From assembly GCA_000648925.1 (NCBI GenBank), contig JFHF01000005.1:124001-188000 (forward strand): a DNA stretch of 64,000 nt, read 5' to 3'. The notes beneath the pieces are model-generated. The model saw only the letters and a program-made list of their open reading frames with translations. It ran no database searches and was not told the DNA's origin. Positions within the stretch are counted from its first letter, which is position 1. Each line of letters begins with the position of its first letter. A program made the position numbers and the translations under genes. Positions 61,174-64,000 of this stretch are shown here, one piece after another. Origin of the DNA: Caballeronia jiangsuensis (lineage in GTDB: Bacteria; Pseudomonadota; Gammaproteobacteria; Burkholderiales; Burkholderiaceae).

Positions 61174-62046
61174 ATGAATCCGTCGGCCACGATCACGCTC
61201 GATGAGAGCCCGATTCGCCGCGCCCCGCTGCGCGGGGTTCCGTCACCGTTGCCGGAACGCTCCGGCGCGTCGTTTGCCTCTCCGTATTCCGCGCTGATCG
61301 ACGCCAAGCTCAAGGGCGATCGTCAGATCCAGCGCCTCACCGCCCGCGTCCAGGAACTCGCCGCGCTGCTCGCCGTCACGGAAGAGCGCGCGCGTCAGGC
61401 GCTTGCGCAGGATTTCCACGACGGAACCGGCGCGGCGCTCACCGTCGCCAGTCTCGCGCTCGCGCGCGCCGAGCATCGATTGCCCGCCGACGCGCCCGCC
61501 GCGTTCGGCGATGCGCTGCTTCAGGCGCGCGCGGCGCTTGCGGAAGTCTGCGAGACGAGCCATCGCATCGTCGAGGGGCTGCAGACGCCGGCCTTCGAAG
61601 CGAACTTCGCCGCCACGCTCAACGACTGGATCGCGAGCTTCGGCGCCCGCACGGCGATTCCCGTCGATTTTTCCTGTCCGAACGATGCGCGGCTGGATCG
61701 CATGTCGCACGACATGTCGCTTGCGCTCTTTCGCGTGATGCAGGAAGCGCTCGGCAACGTCGCGCGCCACGCGCAGGCCGCGCACACGAGCGTGACCGTT
61801 TCGCTCGACGGCCAGGGCGTGACGCTCACCGTCACCGACGACGGCGTCGGCATCAGCGCGGCCGCGCGGCGCAAGAGCGGGCGCTTCGGTCTCTCGGGGA
61901 TGCGCGCGCGTTGCGAGGCGCTCGGCGGCAATCTGCGCGTCGCGGCGGCGAAGCCCGTCGGGGCATGTGTGCGCGCGCGTCTGCCGTGGTCCGCGGCGCG
62001 TCCCGGTCTTTTCACGCTCGGCTCGCTGCACGTGTTCAGCGCCTGA
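61174..62046 (+). CDS. Soluble NarX/UhpB-type sensor histidine kinase
   Basis: A 290-aa kinase with no membrane segment. A helix (residues 40-75, coiled-coil-like) leads to the HisKA_3 site with His82 in QALAQDFHDGTGAALT, and the HATPase domain has QEALGNVARHAQA, DDGVGI and GLSGMRARCEALGG. Sensing must be cytoplasmic or through a partner, because no PAS or GAF domain is present. The response regulator follows after 11 bp. Confidence 0.9.
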   Translation: MNPSATITLDESPIRRAPLRGVPSPLPERSGASFASPYSALIDAKLKGDRQIQRLTARVQELAALLAVTEERARQALAQDFHDGTGAALTVASLALARAEHRLPADAPAAFGDALLQARAALAEVCETSHRIVEGLQTPAFEANFAATLNDWIASFGARTAIPVDFSCPNDARLDRMSHDMSLALFRVMQEALGNVARHAQAAHTSVTVSLDGQGVTLTVTDDGVGISAAARRKSGRFGLSGMRARCEALGGNLRVAAAKPVGACVRARLPWSAARPGLFTLGSLHVFSA

Positions 62047-62057
62047 GGCCGCCCGCG

Positions 62058-62711
62058 ATGCTCCGAATTCTGCTCGCCGACGACCACGCCATCGTGCGCC
62101 GCGGCGTCGCGCAATTGCTGCTGGAACGCGGCGTTGCATCCGAAGTGTCCGAAGCCGAGACCGGCATGCAGGCGCTCGCGCTGGCCGCGCGCCGTCCGCT
62201 CGACATCGCGATGCTCGATATCTCGCTGCCGGACGTCAACGGTATCGACGTGCTCAAGCGTCTCAAGCGCGAAAACCCGCGCTTGCCCGTGCTGATGTTC
62301 TCGATGTACCGGGAGGACCAGTACGCGGTCCGCGCGCTGAAGGCGGGCGCGTCGGGTTATTTGTCGAAGACGGCGGACCCCGCGCTGATGATCGGCGCGA
62401 TCCAGCAGGTCGCGGCGGGCCGCAAGTATGTGAGCCCGGAAATGGCTGAAGCACTTGCGACCTACGTTTCGCTCGACACCGACCGCCTTCCGCACGAAAA
62501 GCTATCGGACCGCGAATACCAGACGCTCTGCATGCTGGCGTCGGGCAAGCGGCTGACCGATATCGCCCTTGCTTTATCGCTTTCGGTTAAAACGGTGAGC
62601 GTTTATCGCGCGCGGTTGCTGGAAAAGATGAAGCTCGCCAATAACGCCGAGCTTACTTTCTATGTGATGAGCAACCGCCTCGTCGATATGAACCCGGCAA
62701 TCGCCGGATAG
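62058..62711 (+). CDS. NarL/FixJ-type response regulator
   Basis: A 217-aa partner of the preceding kinase. The receiver domain has ADDH at 7-10, phosphoacceptor Asp54 in AMLDISLPDVNG, MFSMY and YLSKT. The C-terminal LuxR-type helix-turn-helix reads LSDREYQTLCMLASGKRLTDIALALSLSVKTVSVYRARLLEKM. ATG 62058 starts MLRILLADDH. An amino-acid permease gene lies 150 bp downstream and could be a target; this is a guess from position. Confidence 0.93.
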   Translation: MLRILLADDHAIVRRGVAQLLLERGVASEVSEAETGMQALALAARRPLDIAMLDISLPDVNGIDVLKRLKRENPRLPVLMFSMYREDQYAVRALKAGASGYLSKTADPALMIGAIQQVAAGRKYVSPEMAEALATYVSLDTDRLPHEKLSDREYQTLCMLASGKRLTDIALALSLSVKTVSVYRARLLEKMKLANNAELTFYVMSNRLVDMNPAIAG

Positions 62712-62712
62712 A

Positions 62713-62736
62713 AATTTATCTCGAACAAGATAAATT
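62713..62736. promoter_or_regulatory. AT-rich inverted repeat AATTTATCT-N6-AGATAAATT
   Basis: Perfect 9-bp arms begin 2 bp after the response regulator stop codon. The stem has few G-C pairs and no T run, so it is a poor terminator; it may be an operator for the permease gene downstream. Confidence 0.4.
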
Positions 62737-62859
62737 CGTAGAAAATCGGCGCAGCGACGCGCGCTATGCCTAATAACCGGGCAATCTTCGAGTCTCCGAT
62801 AAAATGTCGGGTTTTCCCGCAGCCGGGCGCCCGCGCGCGCCAGAAGGAGACTCATCGCA

Positions 62860-64000
62860 ATGTCGTTGTTCCGCAAGAAAAATATCGAGCACATGCTGGC
62901 CGGCGCGCACAGCACGTCGCTCAAGAAGACGCTCGGCGCCCTCGATCTGACGTTTCTCGGGATCGGGGCCATCATCGGCACGGGGATTTTCGTGCTGACC
63001 GGTACCGGCGCAGTGCAAGCCGGTCCGGCGCTCATGATTTCGTTCCTCGTCGCGGCGATCGCGTGCTGTTTCGCCGCCCTCGCATACGCCGAGTTTTCCT
63101 CGACGATTCCCGTCGCCGGCTCCATCTACACCTATTCGTACGCGACGCTCGGCGAACTCGCGGCGTGGATCATCGGCTGGGATCTGATGCTCGAATACGG
63201 GCTCGCGACGTCGGCGGTGTCGGTCGGATGGTCGGGCTATCTGCAGTCGCTGCTGTCGGGCTTCGGCATTTCGCTGCCGACGGCGCTGTCCGCCGCGCCC
63301 GGCGCGCTGCCCGGTCACGTCACGTTCTTCAACCTGCCCGCGTTTCTCGTGATGATGGCGATCACGGCGCTGCTGTCAGTCGGCGTGAAGGAATCCACGC
63401 GCATCAACAACATCATGGTCGCGATCAAGGTGACGGTCGTGCTGCTCGTGATCGCCGTGGGCGTGTTCCACGTCAAGCCGGCGAACTGGCATCCGTTCAT
63501 GCCGAATGGCTGGTCCGGCGTGTTCGGCGCGGCGGCGGTGATGTTCTTCGCGTTCATCGGCTTCGATTCGGTGTCGTCGGCGGCGGAGGAAGTGAAGAAT
63601 CCGAAGCGCGATTTGCCGATCGGCATCATCTCGTCGCTCGCGGTGTGCGCGGTGCTGTACGTGGCGGTCGCGGCGGTCGTGACGGGCATCGTGCCGGCGG
63701 CGCAGTTCGCGAACAATCCGCATCCGGTCTCGTTCGCGCTTCAAATGGCGGGACAGAACTGGGTCGCGGGCTTCATCGATCTCGGCGCCGTGCTCGGCAT
63801 GCTCACCGTGATTCTCGTGATGAGCTACGGCCAGACGCGCGTGATCTACGCGATGTCGCGCGACGGCCTGCTGCCCGCGCGGCTGTCGAAGGTGCATCCG
63901 CGCTTCGCGACGCCGTTCTTCACGACGTGGATCGTCGGCATCTTCTTCGGGCTGATCGGCGCGCTGGTGCCGCTCAACGTGCTCGCCGAGTTGATCAACA
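62860..64000 (+). CDS. APC family amino-acid permease (cationic amino-acid transporter type), partial
   Basis: An inner-membrane transporter, of which 380 residues are inside the window; the C-terminus runs past the right edge. Signatures are LGALDLTFLGIGAIIGTGIFVLTG (unwound helix 1), AYAEFSSTIPVAGSIYTYSY and FFAFIGFDSVSSAAEEVKNPKRDLP, which place it in the YfnA/CAT group of APC permeases. GAAGGAGA precedes the ATG. The substrate is probably an amino acid; which one is not clear. Confidence 0.93.
   Translation, partial: MSLFRKKNIEHMLAGAHSTSLKKTLGALDLTFLGIGAIIGTGIFVLTGTGAVQAGPALMISFLVAAIACCFAALAYAEFSSTIPVAGSIYTYSYATLGELAAWIIGWDLMLEYGLATSAVSVGWSGYLQSLLSGFGISLPTALSAAPGALPGHVTFFNLPAFLVMMAITALLSVGVKESTRINNIMVAIKVTVVLLVIAVGVFHVKPANWHPFMPNGWSGVFGAAAVMFFAFIGFDSVSSAAEEVKNPKRDLPIGIISSLAVCAVLYVAVAAVVTGIVPAAQFANNPHPVSFALQMAGQNWVAGFIDLGAVLGMLTVILVMSYGQTRVIYAMSRDGLLPARLSKVHPRFATPFFTTWIVGIFFGLIGALVPLNVLAELIN

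Overview
The window is a GC-rich (roughly 63-65 percent) bacterial chromosome segment with dense genes and almost every RBS and terminator of proteobacterial type. Gene content and protein sequences (metK, lpxL-dapF-DUF484-xerC, hslVU, dksA, gshA, a twelve-gene gsp cluster, DUF3717 and DUF3185 proteins) point to Burkholderia sensu lato (Burkholderia, Paraburkholderia or Caballeronia), probably the main chromosome. This assignment is inference from recognised families. I see no rRNA, tRNA, prophage, insertion sequence or CRISPR array.

Layout. 1-2.2 kb: part of a branched-chain amino-acid-type ABC transporter operon. 2.6-6.8 kb: GMC dehydrogenase plus MmsA dehydrogenase, divergent from a LysR regulator. 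7-14.3 kb: CYTH protein, Lrp regulator, DUF3717, a two-component system, a SET-domain methyltransferase, an old yellow enzyme, a glutamine amidotransferase and a MarR protein with a cysteine tail. 14.3-18.2 kb: a YbdK-type ligase, an antiporter and one small gene, lying between two unusual non-coding stretches with DnaA boxes. 18.2-23.5 kb: an MnmC with a degenerate methyltransferase half, a DedA-rhodanese fusion, HU, a COG0523 GTPase and a lytic transglycosylase. 24.1-35.6 kb: type II secretion genes in the order gspD-E-F-C, then gspG-H-I-J-K-L-M-N. 35.6-40 kb: outer-membrane efflux lipoprotein, MarR regulator and EmrB-type pump. 40-43.6 kb: lipoprotein, GshA, Ada. 43.7-46.6 kb: a candidate small RNA, hslUV and dksA. 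47.2-53.1 kb: a leftward series lpxL-dapF-DUF484-xerC-rlmI-cobW. 53.1-54.6 kb: metK with a structured leader. 54.7-64 kb: NemA-type reductase, PhyH oxygenase, MscS channel, aldo-keto reductase, ferredoxin-NADP reductase, a NarX/NarL-type pair and a truncated amino-acid permease.

The most promising undescribed signals are regulatory RNAs. The metK leader carries a perfect 14-bp inverted repeat that buries the ribosome binding site and reaches the first base of the GTG start, plus a competing upstream hairpin. It behaves on paper like a translational riboswitch for SAM synthesis. The second is a ~60-nt intergenic RNA near 43.8 kb, with a promoter-like element, two copies of CTCCTCC (one exactly in a hairpin loop) and a strong terminator. 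A third signal is a 0.3-kb stretch near 18 kb with six GTTTAC hexamers and two perfect DnaA boxes.

All functional statements come from reading the sequence and from family knowledge. No database search was run.
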